Assembly: GCF_001433995.1 (NCBI RefSeq)
Contig: NZ_AZCX01000007.1
Location: 1 to 64,000, forward strand
Reading direction: 5' to 3'
Length of the DNA: 64,000 nt
DNA from: Secundilactobacillus kimchicus JCM 15530
Lineage (GTDB): Bacteria; Bacillota; Bacilli; Lactobacillales; Lactobacillaceae
Below, in pieces: positions 52,567 to 62,089 of the stretch. How positions within the stretch are numbered: the first letter of the stretch is position 1; the number at the start of each line of letters is the position of its first letter. A program made the position numbers and the translations under genes. A model generated the notes under the pieces. It was given only the letters and a program-made list of their open reading frames with translations. It searched no databases and was not told the origin of the DNA.

Positions 52567-52883
52567 AACCAGATTTTGACAAATACCCGGATGGTCTAGT
52601 GCCCACGATTGTTGTGGATGATCGGACTGGTCAGGTGTTAATGATGGCTTATATGAACGATGTCGCATATCAACGCAGCTTGACGAGTCGTGAGACGTGG
52701 TTTTGGTCCCGAAGTCGTCAGGAGCTTTGGCACAAGGGCGCAACGAGTGGCAACACCCAGGCCATCAAGGCAATGTGGATTGACTGTGATGAGGACACGT
52801 TGCTGGTTCGCGTCAATCCGGCTGGTCCAGCGTGCCATACGGGCCACACCAGCTGTTTTTATCGCACTATTCAACTACCGTAA
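52563..52883 (+). CDS. hisI: Phosphoribosyl-AMP cyclohydrolase
   Basis: A 106-residue stand-alone cyclohydrolase. Metal and zinc motifs are [25 protein letters not shown] and [11 protein letters not shown] with its Cys/His cluster. It is separate from hisE, unlike the fused enzyme of enterobacteria. Starts inside the hisF stop. Confidence 0.97.
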   Translation: MKPDFDKYPDGLVPTIVVDDRTGQVLMMAYMNDVAYQRSLTSRETWFWSRSRQELWHKGATSGNTQAIKAMWIDCDEDTLLVRVNPAGPACHTGHTSCFYRTIQLP

Positions 52884-52896
52884 GGAGATGGCAAAC

Positions 52897-53217
52897 ATGC
52901 AAGATTTAGACGCATTATACGACTTAATTTTAGACCGTAAACAAACCCCTAAAGAGGGATCCTATACCAATTACTTATTCACCAAAGGACTCGATAAAAT
53001 TCTGAAAAAAGTGGGCGAAGAGTCAACCGAAGTGATCGTGGCCGCTAAAAACGACAGTGATGATGAATTTGTCTATGAAGTGGCTGACCTTGCCTATCAT
53101 GTGCTCGTCTTGATGGCCAATCGAGGGATTAGCGTGGCTCAGGTTAAAACGGAGTTAGCCGAACGGGAAGGTCTAATGAGTAAGACCAAAGAGCGCCGGG
53201 ACATCAAAAAATTGTAA
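52897..53217 (+). CDS. hisE: Phosphoribosyl-ATP pyrophosphatase
   Basis: A 106-residue MazG-like pyrophosphatase. It has [33 protein letters not shown] with the metal-binding Glu residues and [14 protein letters not shown]. The ATG is nine bases after AAGGAG; an ATG three codons earlier lies directly on that site. The longer open frame upstream runs antisense-free through hisI and is not a real extension. Confidence 0.95.
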   Translation: MQDLDALYDLILDRKQTPKEGSYTNYLFTKGLDKILKKVGEESTEVIVAAKNDSDDEFVYEVADLAYHVLVLMANRGISVAQVKTELAEREGLMSKTKERRDIKKL

Positions 53218-53230
53218 AGAGGTGTGGTTG

Positions 53231-54313
53231 ATGGTGAAACCAGGGTTAGCAAATTTAAAACCGTACGTTCCAGAAGAATCGTTAAGCGGATTAAAAAAAC
53301 GACTAGGTCTCAAGAAAATTGTTCGGTTATCCGCTAACGAGAATGCTTACGGCACTTCACCAAAAGTGAAGCAGGCGTTACTTGATTGGCAGTTTGAAGA
53401 CGCCAATCGTTATCCGGATGCTGAGGCAAGTCGACTGCGAACTATCATTAGCGAACAGTTTGGGATTAGTCAGGACCGATTAGTTTTTGGGAACGGCTTA
53501 GATGAAATCATTGAGTTGTTATCGCGAACCCTATTAGTACCGGGAGATACGGTCATTCAGGCAGGACCGACGTTTTCGGAGTACGGCTTGCACGCGTTGG
53601 TTGAATCTGCGACCGTGGTTGAGGTGCCAGTTGACGAAACGGGAACGACTGATTTAGCCGGTTTTTTAGCGGCCGTGACACCGACGACGAAGTTGATCTG
53701 GTTATGTAACCCCAATAATCCAACCGGCACGTATTTGGCGCCTCAGCAGATTGAAGCGTTCTTGCAAGAGGTTCCCAAAACGGTCATGGTTGTCGTGGAC
53801 GAAGCCTATATCGACTTCGTGACGCGCGACCCGGACCCCTCCGTCTTGTCGCTCACAACGCGTTATGAGAACCTCGTTGTCCTCCGCACGTTTTCCAAAG
53901 CCTATGGGCTGGCAAACTTTCGAGTGGGATACGCCGTTGTACCAGAAGCCCTTGCGAGTGTGCTGCAGACCGTCAGACTGCCCTATAATCTCAGCAGTTT
54001 TGCTGAAATTGCTGCGAGTGCGGCATTTGCCGACCAAGCTTTTGTTGATCAAACGACCGCCCAGGTGGCCGTTGAGCGGGAGAAATGGTTAACGTTCTTA
54101 GCCGAAATGAAGCTGGAATATGATGAGTCGCAAGCAAATTTCGTTTACTTCAGAGTCCCCGATGCACAGGCGTTAAGCGATCGACTCATGCGACAGGGTT
54201 ACCTAATCAGAACCGGCCTTCAACCAGAGTGGTTACGAATTTCAATTGGCCAACCACAAGAAAATCAAACTGTTCGAACGATAACTAAAAACTTTTTAGA
54301 AGAAAAACGATAA
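53231..54313 (+). CDS. hisC: Histidinol-phosphate aminotransferase
   Basis: A 360-residue PLP aminotransferase of fold type I. It starts LKPYVPEESL, has LSANENAYGTSPKV, LIWLCNPNNPTGTY, the PLP Asp/Tyr in VVDEAYIDF and the Lys in FSKAYGLANFRVGY near residue 220. AGAGGTG lies before the ATG. It ends the his operon and is followed by a terminator. Confidence 0.95.
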   Translation: MVKPGLANLKPYVPEESLSGLKKRLGLKKIVRLSANENAYGTSPKVKQALLDWQFEDANRYPDAEASRLRTIISEQFGISQDRLVFGNGLDEIIELLSRTLLVPGDTVIQAGPTFSEYGLHALVESATVVEVPVDETGTTDLAGFLAAVTPTTKLIWLCNPNNPTGTYLAPQQIEAFLQEVPKTVMVVVDEAYIDFVTRDPDPSVLSLTTRYENLVVLRTFSKAYGLANFRVGYAVVPEALASVLQTVRLPYNLSSFAEIAASAAFADQAFVDQTTAQVAVEREKWLTFLAEMKLEYDESQANFVYFRVPDAQALSDRLMRQGYLIRTGLQPEWLRISIGQPQENQTVRTITKNFLEEKR

Positions 54314-54338
54314 TCATTGCGGTGTCGCGTTCTATAAG

Positions 54339-54381
54339 CGTTAAGAATGTCGGTTAAACGATATTTCTTGACGTTTTTTTG
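54339..54381 (+). terminator. Terminator of the his operon
   Basis: CGTTAAGAA with TTCTTGACG forms the outer stem and TGTCG/CGATA the inner one (one bulge), followed by seven T residues. Confidence 0.75.
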
Positions 54382-54389
54382 ATTTTAAA

Positions 54390-54418
54390 ATGACATTTTG
54401 TAGTTATTTGTGTACAAT
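54390..54418 (+). promoter_or_regulatory. Promoter candidate for the AraC-type gene
   Basis: ATGACA and TACAAT with 17-base spacing. The start codon is 235 bases further on, so the transcript would have a long leader. That leader (54,419-54,652) contains no gene or recognisable riboswitch. Confidence 0.5.
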
Positions 54419-54652
54419 ATAAATGGAATATTTCGTATTCAAAATATGGATTAACTGGGCGAATTAAAAAAGTGTATTTAAAAAGTTTTAAATGGGTTTC
54501 ATTGCGTAGTTATACTTGTTACATAAGCAGCGCTAGGACCGGTCAAAATCTGACGGCGACCGATTCAAATGGCGTGACCCAACGGTCCTCATGAGCTATT
54601 ATTAGCGTGCGAGGATTGGAAGATCAAACAAGACCAGAAAAGGGGAAATCTC

Positions 54653-55555
54653 ATGGCGCAATCGGCATATTTATCACTATCATGCTTGCCACTGCCGACC
54701 TTTATCGAAGGGGGCCATGCTGAACTACATGCAGACGGGCGGATGGTAAGTCGGGTTCATCTCGAATACTTTATGTTTATTTTCGTTCGAAAAGGCACGT
54801 TAATGATGTCGGTCGATGGCAAGGAACAGCAGGTCCACCGAGATGAGTTATTCATTCTAGTTGCGGGAGACCACCGGTATGCTTGGTGGGCCGAGACACC
54901 GGAAGTCGAAATCGACTGGTTGTACGTCTTCGTGGCCGGCGAGTGGACACTTAAAAACGAACCGGCGCCAATCAAAAACGGGATGGCGGCCGTTTCGCTA
55001 CACGCGAACGTCCCCGTTCAAACGTTGTTTTTGAGACAGCATCAGGCCGTTGAAGATCCCGACAGTATTAAGGAAACGATGGATCAATTAGTGCCCCAAA
55101 CAATTACGTGCGAGTCGAAACAATTTTTCAATTCACAAGCCCTTTTCATCCAGCTACTCAATAAGTTACGGGCGCAAGACAACGCGCAAAATCTGATGAT
55201 TCAGGTTTCTCTAGAGTTACAGGCTTATTTGCGGAGCCATTTTCAAAACAAAATTACGGCGACGACGTTGGAAAAAGAGTTCAATCGACCGGCGACCTTT
55301 TTAACCAAGGCATTTCGGCAAACAGTTGGGATGACGCCAACCGATTTCTTAAATCAGTACCGAATGGAAGAAGCCGGGCGGCAGTTATTGAACACTGGCC
55401 TGTCGATCTCAGAGATTGCCAGCCGAGTGGGCTTTCAAAATATTTATTATTTCTCGACGTCCTTTAAGAAATATGCGGGGACGTCGCCATCACGCTATCG
55501 TCAGGTCAACAGCATCGAGACGAGTGAGAATTTGTCCAACCGTGGTGATGAATAA
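54653..55555 (+). CDS. AraC-family transcriptional regulator
   Basis: A 300-residue regulator. An N-terminal cupin-like sensor (about residues 10-110) has YFMFIFVRKGTLMMSVDG and DELFILVAGDHRYAWW. Two C-terminal HTH units follow (about 185-290): TTLEKEFNRPATFLTKAFRQ and ISEIASRVGFQNIYYFSTSF ending in the conserved AGTSPSRYRQ. AAAAGGGG precedes the ATG. It is convergent with galM and beside the arabinose genes, but the window already has AraR for those. Its target may be a sugar locus not seen here. Confidence 0.88.
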   Translation: MAQSAYLSLSCLPLPTFIEGGHAELHADGRMVSRVHLEYFMFIFVRKGTLMMSVDGKEQQVHRDELFILVAGDHRYAWWAETPEVEIDWLYVFVAGEWTLKNEPAPIKNGMAAVSLHANVPVQTLFLRQHQAVEDPDSIKETMDQLVPQTITCESKQFFNSQALFIQLLNKLRAQDNAQNLMIQVSLELQAYLRSHFQNKITATTLEKEFNRPATFLTKAFRQTVGMTPTDFLNQYRMEEAGRQLLNTGLSISEIASRVGFQNIYYFSTSFKKYAGTSPSRYRQVNSIETSENLSNRGDE

Positions 55556-55573
55556 GCCGCTACCGTTGGCTTC

Positions 55574-55615
55574 AAAAACACCGCTGATACAGTTTTCGTA
55601 TCGGCGGTGTTTTTT
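55574..55615. terminator. Bidirectional terminator between the AraC-type gene and galM
   Basis: AAAAACACCGCTGATAC pairs with GTATCGGCGGTGTTTTT around AGTTTTC (one wobble), with T-runs on both strands. Confidence 0.9.
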
Positions 55616-55650
55616 GATATTGCGGGGTTTAATTCAGTTTTCTCGAGCGA

Positions 55651-56685
55651 TTAGTAGTGGACTTGATAGGCGATTTCGTAATGTTTAGGCTCGCCAGGTA
55701 ACAAGGTAATGTCGCCAAAGTTTGTAAACCGAGTGGCATCTGAAAGGTTTTGAGCCTCCAAGGCCACACCCATCCAAGGCGTACCATGGCCGTGGCCGTT
55801 AACCAGGGCCATGTCGTCAGTAAACGAGTTAGCGGTGAAGACAACCAAAGCATTGCGGGCCGAGTAAAGGGTGACACTGCGGTTGCTATCGGTACTCTTG
55901 AGTTGGGCAATTTCGTGGTCAGCAGCGGGGGCCACTTCAAAAATGTCGTCGAAGCCCTTTTCGGTGGTGTCAGCCATGCCATCAATGGCAGTTCCCAATT
56001 GGGTTGGTTGGCTGAAGTCGTAAGGGGTGCCCGCGTTATCAAGAAAGTCCCCAGTTGGCAATTTTTCGGCATCAACGGCCAAGTGCCGCGTCGAGTTCAG
56101 TTGAAGTTGTTGTGACTTGATCGTATCTGATCCGTCAACGTTAAAGTACGTGTGACACGTTGGGTTGAAGAGGGTCGGCGCATCAGCCTGACCGCTGAAG
56201 CTTAACGTCAACCGATCGTCATTTGAAAGCTGATAGGTCACGGTCACGTCCATTGATGGGAAGTCGCCGGCGCCTTGTTCAAATTGATGGTGTAGCGTGA
56301 GCGTCGCACCATCCTCAGTGACGTCGGTCGTGCCATCCCAGTTAACGAAGCTGAAACCGTGAGGGCCGCCATGGAGCGCGTTATTGCCCTCGTTTGGTGT
56401 AACCTTGATGGTCTCACCAGCAACGTCGAAGGTTGCTTGCTTGATTCGACCGGCTGCTGGTCCAATGAGCATGTTAACGTAAAACGGATTAGCGTAATAG
56501 TCTTTGGTATGAGGATAAGATAAGAGGACGTTTGTCGTTTCGCCAGCGGGACTGGGAACGTTGTATTCGTGAATAATGCCGCCCATGCTTAAAATGGTGG
56601 CGGAAACACCGTTATCGTTTTCCAAGTGGAAGGCGGTGACGGCATGACCATCGTATTGGTCAAAATCAGATTGCGATGCTTTCAT
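55651..56685 (-). CDS. galM: Aldose 1-epimerase (mutarotase)
   Basis: A 344-residue GalM-type enzyme that interconverts alpha and beta anomers of sugars. It has NNALHGGPHGF with the binding His, FNPTCHTYFNVDG with the catalytic His, and the Glu near VALEAQNLSDA. AGGAG precedes the ATG. Its promoter carries an AraR-type operator between the -35 and -10 boxes, so its job here is probably with L-arabinose and not galactose. It diverges from araR. Confidence 0.92.
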   Translation of the reverse strand: MKASQSDFDQYDGHAVTAFHLENDNGVSATILSMGGIIHEYNVPSPAGETTNVLLSYPHTKDYYANPFYVNMLIGPAAGRIKQATFDVAGETIKVTPNEGNNALHGGPHGFSFVNWDGTTDVTEDGATLTLHHQFEQGAGDFPSMDVTVTYQLSNDDRLTLSFSGQADAPTLFNPTCHTYFNVDGSDTIKSQQLQLNSTRHLAVDAEKLPTGDFLDNAGTPYDFSQPTQLGTAIDGMADTTEKGFDDIFEVAPAADHEIAQLKSTDSNRSVTLYSARNALVVFTANSFTDDMALVNGHGHGTPWMGVALEAQNLSDATRFTNFGDITLLPGEPKHYEIAYQVHY

Positions 56686-56723
56686 AAGTTGACACTCCTG
56701 TTCGTTATCGTTTTGTGAGTGGA

Positions 56724-56738
56724 TGTATCCGTTTTCAA
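56724..56738 (-). promoter_or_regulatory. cre (CcpA) site at the galM promoter
   Basis: On the minus strand TTGAAAACGGATACA fits every fixed position of WTGNAANCGNWNNCW. It touches the galM -10 box, so bound CcpA would block transcription when glucose is plentiful. Confidence 0.75.
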
Positions 56739-56765
56739 TTTAATATTTATACGGACAAATGTCAA
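56737..56765 (-). promoter_or_regulatory. galM promoter with AraR-type operator
   Basis: On the minus strand TTGACA and TAAATT are 17 bases apart. Between them lies ATTTATACGGACAAAT (plus strand 56,745-56,760), a near copy of the operators ahead of araB. AraR bound there would cover both boxes. Confidence 0.8.
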
Positions 56766-56896
56766 TACTTGTCTTTCAAGTCGATTTCACAAAGTTATGG
56801 TAATCTGATATGCTGTGCTATATTATTTAAGTGCACATAATTCTTAAAAAATGGTTTTAAACTGTTAAATTCAATAGAAGTAGACGGGGTCAAGAG

Positions 56897-57982
56897 ATGC
56901 AAGCTAAGTACGAAGTCGTCGAAGCCGGGTTACGCGAACAAATCCTGGCGGGCGAATATAAAATTGGCGATAAGTTGCCAACTGAAACTGAATTAATGGC
57001 CCGTTATGATGTGAGTCGTTACACGGTGCGCCGGGCCGTCGGCGACCTTGAAAATGAACATATGATTTACCGAATTCAGGGCGGTGGCATGTACGTCAAC
57101 GACTGGCAAAGTGTGAAAACAGAGGACCAAAATACCAACCGGATGATCGGTATTTTGACGACGCATATCGCGGACTATATTTTCCCAAACATTATCAGTG
57201 GGGCCGATCAAATCATATCAGACAGTGGTTATGCGTTGCTGTTAGCGAACACCCACAATGATCCCAAAAGGGAGCGGCGGTCGCTAATTTCAATGTTTGA
57301 CAGCAACATTGCGGGGTTAATCATTGAACCCACTCAGTCGACACTTAAGAGTCCAAATGCCGACTTATATGAGAAAATTCGTCAAACGGGTTTACCGACA
57401 GTCTTTATCAACGCCACATACCCAAGCTATGAAGCAGTGTCAGTGACAACGGATGATGCAGGGGCGATTTTGCGCTTAACCAACTACTTGATTGACGCGG
57501 GTCACGAGCGGATCCTGGGGGCTTTTCAAGTTGATGACGCGCAGGGCGTTAACCGGATGAACGGCTATATTAAGGCCTATCAGCAACATCCAGACATTGC
57601 CTTGAAAAGTAACGTGGTCATGTATCGGTCGATGGACTCGATTAAGGAGATTTTGTCACAAATTGAGCATTATCTCCGGAGTCCTGTTGAGACCCGACCA
57701 ACCGCCATTATGTGTTACAACGACCAACTGGCCATTCAGGTGATGGATCTGGTCAAATCATTGGATCTCCGGATTCCTGAGGATGTTTCGGTAACCGGAT
57801 TTGATGACTATTCACTCGGCCGATACTTGGAACCGGGGCTCACCACAATGGTTCATGAAAAGGAACGGATGGGCCACGATGCGGCAAGTTTGTTACTTAA
57901 TATGATTGATAAACGGCCGGTTGAATCAATCGTGTACGAGCCAGAGTTGGTGGAACGTCGATCAGTTAAAAAAAATAATTAA
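56897..57982 (+). CDS. araR: Arabinose repressor, GntR-type with LacI-like sensor
   Basis: A 361-residue regulator built as AraR of Bacillus: a GntR winged helix (residues 1-70, LREQILAGEYKIGDKLPTET, YDVSRYTVRRAVGDLENE) joined to a periplasmic-binding-protein-like sensor (about 85-355: MIGILTTHIADYIFPNIISG, VTGFDDYSLGRYLEPGLTT). L-arabinose is the expected inducer. It lies between galM and araBDA. Operators matching ATTTATACGGATAAAT stand before both neighbours; none is obvious directly at its own start. A GGGGTC site precedes the ATG. Confidence 0.93.
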   Translation: MQAKYEVVEAGLREQILAGEYKIGDKLPTETELMARYDVSRYTVRRAVGDLENEHMIYRIQGGGMYVNDWQSVKTEDQNTNRMIGILTTHIADYIFPNIISGADQIISDSGYALLLANTHNDPKRERRSLISMFDSNIAGLIIEPTQSTLKSPNADLYEKIRQTGLPTVFINATYPSYEAVSVTTDDAGAILRLTNYLIDAGHERILGAFQVDDAQGVNRMNGYIKAYQQHPDIALKSNVVMYRSMDSIKEILSQIEHYLRSPVETRPTAIMCYNDQLAIQVMDLVKSLDLRIPEDVSVTGFDDYSLGRYLEPGLTTMVHEKERMGHDAASLLLNMIDKRPVESIVYEPELVERRSVKKNN

Positions 57983-57988
57983 CGCCAG

Positions 57989-58021
57989 AAAGCACGGAAC
58001 GACAAGGTTTCGTGCTTTTTT
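57989..58021 (+). terminator. Terminator of araR
   Basis: AAAGCACG and CGTGCTTT form the stem, extended by AAC/GTT, and six T residues follow. Confidence 0.88.
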
Positions 58022-58030
58022 GACGCAAAA

Positions 58031-58046
58031 TTTTATACGGTTAAAT
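58031..58046. promoter_or_regulatory. Distal AraR-type operator of araBDA
   Basis: TTTTATACGGTTAAAT differs from the proximal operator at two positions. The centre-to-centre distance of 29 bases, close to three helical turns, would place both repressors on the same DNA face. Confidence 0.75.
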
Positions 58047-58056
58047 AAAATTTTTG

Positions 58057-58085
58057 TTGATTTATACGGATAAATAATCTACAAT
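58057..58085 (+). promoter_or_regulatory. araBDA promoter with proximal AraR-type operator
   Basis: TTGATT and TACAAT are spaced 17 bases. ATTTATACGGATAAAT (58,060-58,075) overlaps the -35 and fills the spacer. A degenerate cre-like TTGTAAGCGATTTAG at 58,091 follows the -10 (13 of 15 positions by eye). Confidence 0.8.
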
Positions 58086-58196
58086 TTGGCTTGTAAGCGA
58101 TTTAGCAAACTTCGCAAAATCTTTTAGTCGCAGATGTTGTTGATTCCACTGGCGCATCAACTCGACAACAGTTAATCAATCTGGAGGGTTTAACTC

Positions 58197-59801
58197 ATGG
58201 ACGCGAGCCGTATTAAGAATGAAATTGTAAGCGGAAACATTTCGCTAGGGATTGAACTTGGTTCAACCCGAATCAAGGCCGTATTAGTGTCAGATGACTT
58301 TCAAACCGTTGCTTCCGGTGACTTCACCTGGGAGAACGAGCTTGTTAACAACATTTGGACTTATCCGGTTGCCAAGATCTGGAAGGGCATCCAGACCAGT
58401 TACCAAAAAATGGCCCAGGACGTCAAGGACCAGTACGGGGTTCCCGTTAAGAAAATCGGGGCAATTGGGATCAGTGCGATGATGCACGGATACATGCCAT
58501 TCGATGATGATGGTAACCTATTAGTACCGTTTAGAACTTGGCGGAACAACATTACGGAACAAGCCGCAGATGACTTGACCGAATTGTTTGACTTCAACAT
58601 TCCACAACGTTGGAGTATTGCTCATCTTTACCAAGCAATCTTAAATCAAGAAGACCACGTGAAAGACATTAGCTTCTTTACAACGCTTGCCGGCTACGTG
58701 CATTGGAAGTTGTCGGGCGAAAAGGTCTTGGGAATTGGCGATGCTTCTGGCATGTTCCCAATTAATGATGAAACCCGTTCGTACGATTCAAAGATGATTG
58801 ACCAATTCAATCAGCAACCAGCAGTACGGCAATACATCTGGAGTCTGAGAAAGATTTTACCGGAAATCAAATTTGCCGGTGAATCAGCTGGTACTTTGAC
58901 CGCAGAAGGGGCTAAGTTATTGGATCCTTCTGGCGACTTGGAAGGCGGTTCATTAATGGCACCGCCAGAAGGGGATGCCGGGACTGGGATGGTCTCAACC
59001 GACGCTGTTCGCGTTCGGACTGGGAACATTTCTGCCGGAACTTCTGCCTTCTCAATGGTTGTCTTAGATGAACCAATGGATAACGTTCACCGTGACATTG
59101 ACATGGTGACGACGCCAGATGGGGCTCCAGTAGCTATGGTGCACACTAACAACTGTTCGTCAGACATTAATGCCTGGGTTGGCTTATTCAATGAATTTGC
59201 CAAGGAAATCGGCGTTGATTTGAAGCCAAACGACCTTTACGGGGCGCTCTTCAAGAGTTCCGAACGCGGTGACAATGACGCGGGTGGCTTGCTCAGTTAC
59301 GCTTACCTGTCAGGTGAAAACATTACGAAGATGCCTGAAGGTCGACCATTGTTCGCCCGGACACCAAACAGTAAGTTTAACTTACCAAACTTCATCAAGA
59401 CCCACTTGTACTCAGCGTTTGCCCCACTGAAGATCGGTAACGATATTCTGGCTAACGACGAGCACATCAAGACGGACGTTTTCATTGCCCAAGGTGGTCT
59501 GTTTAAGACCCCTAAGGTTGGCCAACAAGTGTTAGCTGACGCGTTGAACACACCAATTACGGTGATGAGTAATGCCGGTGAAGGTGGCCCATGGGGAATG
59601 GCAATCCTAGGGTTGTTTGCTAAGAACAAGGCTGAAAATGAAACTTTGGCCGATTTCCTCGACCAAAAGGTTTTTGCTAATCCTGAAAGTGTCACTGTCG
59701 CCCCAACCAAAGAAGGCGTGGCCGGCTGCAACAAGTTTATCGAAGCCTACAAGAAGGGCTTAAACATTGAAACAGCTGCCATCAATTCGATTGACCTTTA
59801 A
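58197..59801 (+). CDS. araB: L-ribulokinase
   Basis: A 534-residue FGGY-family kinase phosphorylating L-ribulose with ATP. It has LGIELGSTRIKAVLV with the nucleotide-binding Gly/Ser/Thr, GISAMMHGYMPFD, GDAGTGMVSTDAVRVRTGNI and the C-terminal NAGEGGPWGMAILG. The length fits the FGGY ribulokinases of lactobacilli. GGAGGG precedes the ATG. It is the first gene of the operon, behind two AraR-type operators. Codons become strikingly biased toward a preferred set here, as in highly expressed genes. Confidence 0.95.
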   Translation: MDASRIKNEIVSGNISLGIELGSTRIKAVLVSDDFQTVASGDFTWENELVNNIWTYPVAKIWKGIQTSYQKMAQDVKDQYGVPVKKIGAIGISAMMHGYMPFDDDGNLLVPFRTWRNNITEQAADDLTELFDFNIPQRWSIAHLYQAILNQEDHVKDISFFTTLAGYVHWKLSGEKVLGIGDASGMFPINDETRSYDSKMIDQFNQQPAVRQYIWSLRKILPEIKFAGESAGTLTAEGAKLLDPSGDLEGGSLMAPPEGDAGTGMVSTDAVRVRTGNISAGTSAFSMVVLDEPMDNVHRDIDMVTTPDGAPVAMVHTNNCSSDINAWVGLFNEFAKEIGVDLKPNDLYGALFKSSERGDNDAGGLLSYAYLSGENITKMPEGRPLFARTPNSKFNLPNFIKTHLYSAFAPLKIGNDILANDEHIKTDVFIAQGGLFKTPKVGQQVLADALNTPITVMSNAGEGGPWGMAILGLFAKNKAENETLADFLDQKVFANPESVTVAPTKEGVAGCNKFIEAYKKGLNIETAAINSIDL

Positions 59802-59825
59802 TTTCAAGGAGAGTGGAGAAACAAC

Positions 59826-60554
59826 ATGTTAGAAGACCTGAAAAAAGAAGTATACGACGCCAACATGCAGCTGCCTGAACTGGGCTTAGTGACCTTTACC
59901 TGGGGTAACGTTTCAGGGATCGACCGCGAAAAAGGGTTGTTTGTTATTAAACCTTCCGGGGTAGAATATCCTGACTTACGGCCAGAAGACTTGGTTGTCG
60001 TTAACTTAAAGGGTGAAGTTGTTGAAGGTGATATGAACCCTTCAAGCGACACGCCAACGCATACTTACTTGTACAATCATTTTCCTAAAATTGGAGGCAT
60101 CGTTCACACGCATTCCCCTTGGGCCGTTTCATTTGCCGGCGCTAAGATGGATGTGCCAGCAATGAACACCACCCATGCCGACACCTTCTTCGGTGATGTG
60201 CCAGCCGCTGATGCGCTGACCAAGGAAGAAATCGAGGAAGACTACGAAGGCAACACAGGGAAGACGATTGTCAAGACCTTCAACGAACGCGGCCTCGATT
60301 ACGAAGCCGTTCCGGCAGCGTTGGTTAGCCAACACGGTCCGTTCGCTTGGGGACCCACTCCCGCCAAGGCAGTTTACAACGCTAAGGTCCTTGAAGTTGT
60401 GGCTGAAGAAGACTATCACACGATGGAATTGACTCGTGCGAACTCCGATTTACCACAATACCTGTTGGATAAGCATTATTACCGTAAGCATGGTGCCAAT
60501 GCCTACTACGGTCAAAACAATGCCCAATCCAAGAATCATGCGAAACACTCTTAA
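59826..60554 (+). CDS. araD: L-ribulose-5-phosphate 4-epimerase
   Basis: A 242-residue class II aldolase-like epimerase giving D-xylulose 5-phosphate. It has [32 protein letters not shown], the zinc motif [11 protein letters not shown] and the third zinc-site region with [14 protein letters not shown] distal His occurs in [11 protein letters not shown]-like sequence. AAGGAG precedes the ATG, 24 bases after araB. The product enters the phosphoketolase pathway, whose acetyl phosphate feeds AckA. Confidence 0.96.
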   Translation: MLEDLKKEVYDANMQLPELGLVTFTWGNVSGIDREKGLFVIKPSGVEYPDLRPEDLVVVNLKGEVVEGDMNPSSDTPTHTYLYNHFPKIGGIVHTHSPWAVSFAGAKMDVPAMNTTHADTFFGDVPAADALTKEEIEEDYEGNTGKTIVKTFNERGLDYEAVPAALVSQHGPFAWGPTPAKAVYNAKVLEVVAEEDYHTMELTRANSDLPQYLLDKHYYRKHGANAYYGQNNAQSKNHAKHS

Positions 60555-60591
60555 ACTACGTTAACTTTTATTAAAAAAGGAGATTATTGTT

Positions 60592-62016
60592 ATGCTGAGT
60601 ATTCCTGATTACAAATTCTGGTTCGTTACTGGGTCACAATTCCTTTATGGTGAAGATCAACTGAAGTCAGTTGAAAATGACGCCCGCGACATCGTGGACA
60701 AGTTAAACGCTTCAGGTAAGTTACCTTACCCAATCGAATTTAAGTTAGTGGCAACCACTGCTGAAAACATCACTAAGTTGATGAAGGACGCCAACCATGA
60801 CGACTCCGTTGCCGGTGTGATCACTTGGATGCACACTTTCAGCCCTGCTAAGAACTGGATCCGTGGGACGCAATTATTGCAAAAACCACTCTTACACTTA
60901 GCAACGCAATACTTGAACAACATTCCATACGCTGATATCGACTTTGATTACATGAACTTGAACCAAAGTGCCCATGGTGACCGTGAATACGGCTTTATCA
61001 ACGCCCGTCTTCGTTTGAACAACAAAGTCGTTTACGGCTGGTGGGGCGATGATGAAACCCAACAAGAAATTGCTGACTGGGAAGACGTTGCAGTTGCCTA
61101 CAACGAAAGCTTCAAGATTAAAGTTGCTGTTTTCGCTGACAAGATGCGTAACGTTGCCGTTACCGATGGTGACAAGATCGAAGCTCAGATTCAATTAGGC
61201 TGGACTGCTGATTACTGGGCAATGGGTGACCTTGCTCAAGAAATCGATGCTGTTTCAGACGCTGATATTGACAAGAAGTACGACGAAATTTCAAAGGAAT
61301 ACACGTTGGTCGCTGGTGACAACGACGAAGCAACGTTTGAAGAACACGTTAAGTACCAAATTCGTGAATACTTCGGTTTGAAGAAGTTCATGGATGACCG
61401 TGGATACACCGCCTTCTCAGACAACTTCGAAGACTTGTACGGTGTTAAGCAATTACCTGGTTTGGCTACTCAAATGTTGATGGCTGAAGGTTACGGGTTC
61501 GCCGGTGAAGGTGACTGGAAGACCGCTGCCCTTGACCGTTTGATGAAGATTATGAGCCACAACAAGCAAACAGCCTTCATGGAAGATTACACATTGGATC
61601 TTCGTAAGGGTCACGAAGCTATTCTTGGCTCACACATGTTGGAAGTTGACCCAACCTTGGCTTCAGACAAGCCACGGGTTGAAGTTCACCCATTGGACAT
61701 TGGTGGTAAGGAAGACCCTGCTCGTTTGGTCTTCACTGGTTCAGAAGGCGACGCTATCGACGTGACCGTTGCAGACTTCGGTGACGAATTCCGGATGATC
61801 ATGTACGAAGTAGAAGGCAACAAGCCTGAAGCTGAAACGCCACACTTGCCAGTTGCTAAGCAACTCTGGACACCTAAAGCAGGTCTTAAGGCTGGTTCAA
61901 AGGCTTGGATCGAAAATGGTGGTGGCCACCACACCGTCTTCAGTTTTGCTGTGACTGCTCAACAAATGGAAGACTTCTCAAAGATGGTCAACCTACACTT
62001 TATTAACATCAAGTAA
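60592..62016 (+). CDS. araA: L-arabinose isomerase
   Basis: A 474-residue isomerase converting L-arabinose to L-ribulose. It starts [16 protein letters not shown], has [14 protein letters not shown], the metal Glu residues in [17 protein letters not shown] and EDYTLD, and His ligands in MSHNKQ and [18 protein letters not shown] precedes the ATG. Codon use is the most strongly biased in the window, suggesting very high expression on arabinose. Placing A last gives the order B-D-A. Confidence 0.97.
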   Translation: MLSIPDYKFWFVTGSQFLYGEDQLKSVENDARDIVDKLNASGKLPYPIEFKLVATTAENITKLMKDANHDDSVAGVITWMHTFSPAKNWIRGTQLLQKPLLHLATQYLNNIPYADIDFDYMNLNQSAHGDREYGFINARLRLNNKVVYGWWGDDETQQEIADWEDVAVAYNESFKIKVAVFADKMRNVAVTDGDKIEAQIQLGWTADYWAMGDLAQEIDAVSDADIDKKYDEISKEYTLVAGDNDEATFEEHVKYQIREYFGLKKFMDDRGYTAFSDNFEDLYGVKQLPGLATQMLMAEGYGFAGEGDWKTAALDRLMKIMSHNKQTAFMEDYTLDLRKGHEAILGSHMLEVDPTLASDKPRVEVHPLDIGGKEDPARLVFTGSEGDAIDVTVADFGDEFRMIMYEVEGNKPEAETPHLPVAKQLWTPKAGLKAGSKAWIENGGGHHTVFSFAVTAQQMEDFSKMVNLHFINIK

Positions 62017-62050
62017 TTAAATTTTTAATCTAGTTCGCTAGATTAGATTG

Positions 62051-62088
62051 AAAAGGGATCCTCAGCCAGTGAGCCGAGGATCCCTTTT
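62051..62088. terminator. Bidirectional terminator after araBDA
   Basis: AAAAGGGATCCTC pairs with GAGGATCCCTTTT perfectly. It serves araA and the convergent DedA gene. Confidence 0.9.
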
Positions 62089-62089
62089 G

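Noticed and set aside
52690-52896. A long N-terminal extension of hisE
   Set aside because: It overlaps hisI in another frame; the AAGGAG site and family length fix the start at 52,897.
56724-56740. Reading this word as a fourth AraR operator
   Set aside because: It fits the cre consensus at every fixed position and the AraR palindrome only partly.
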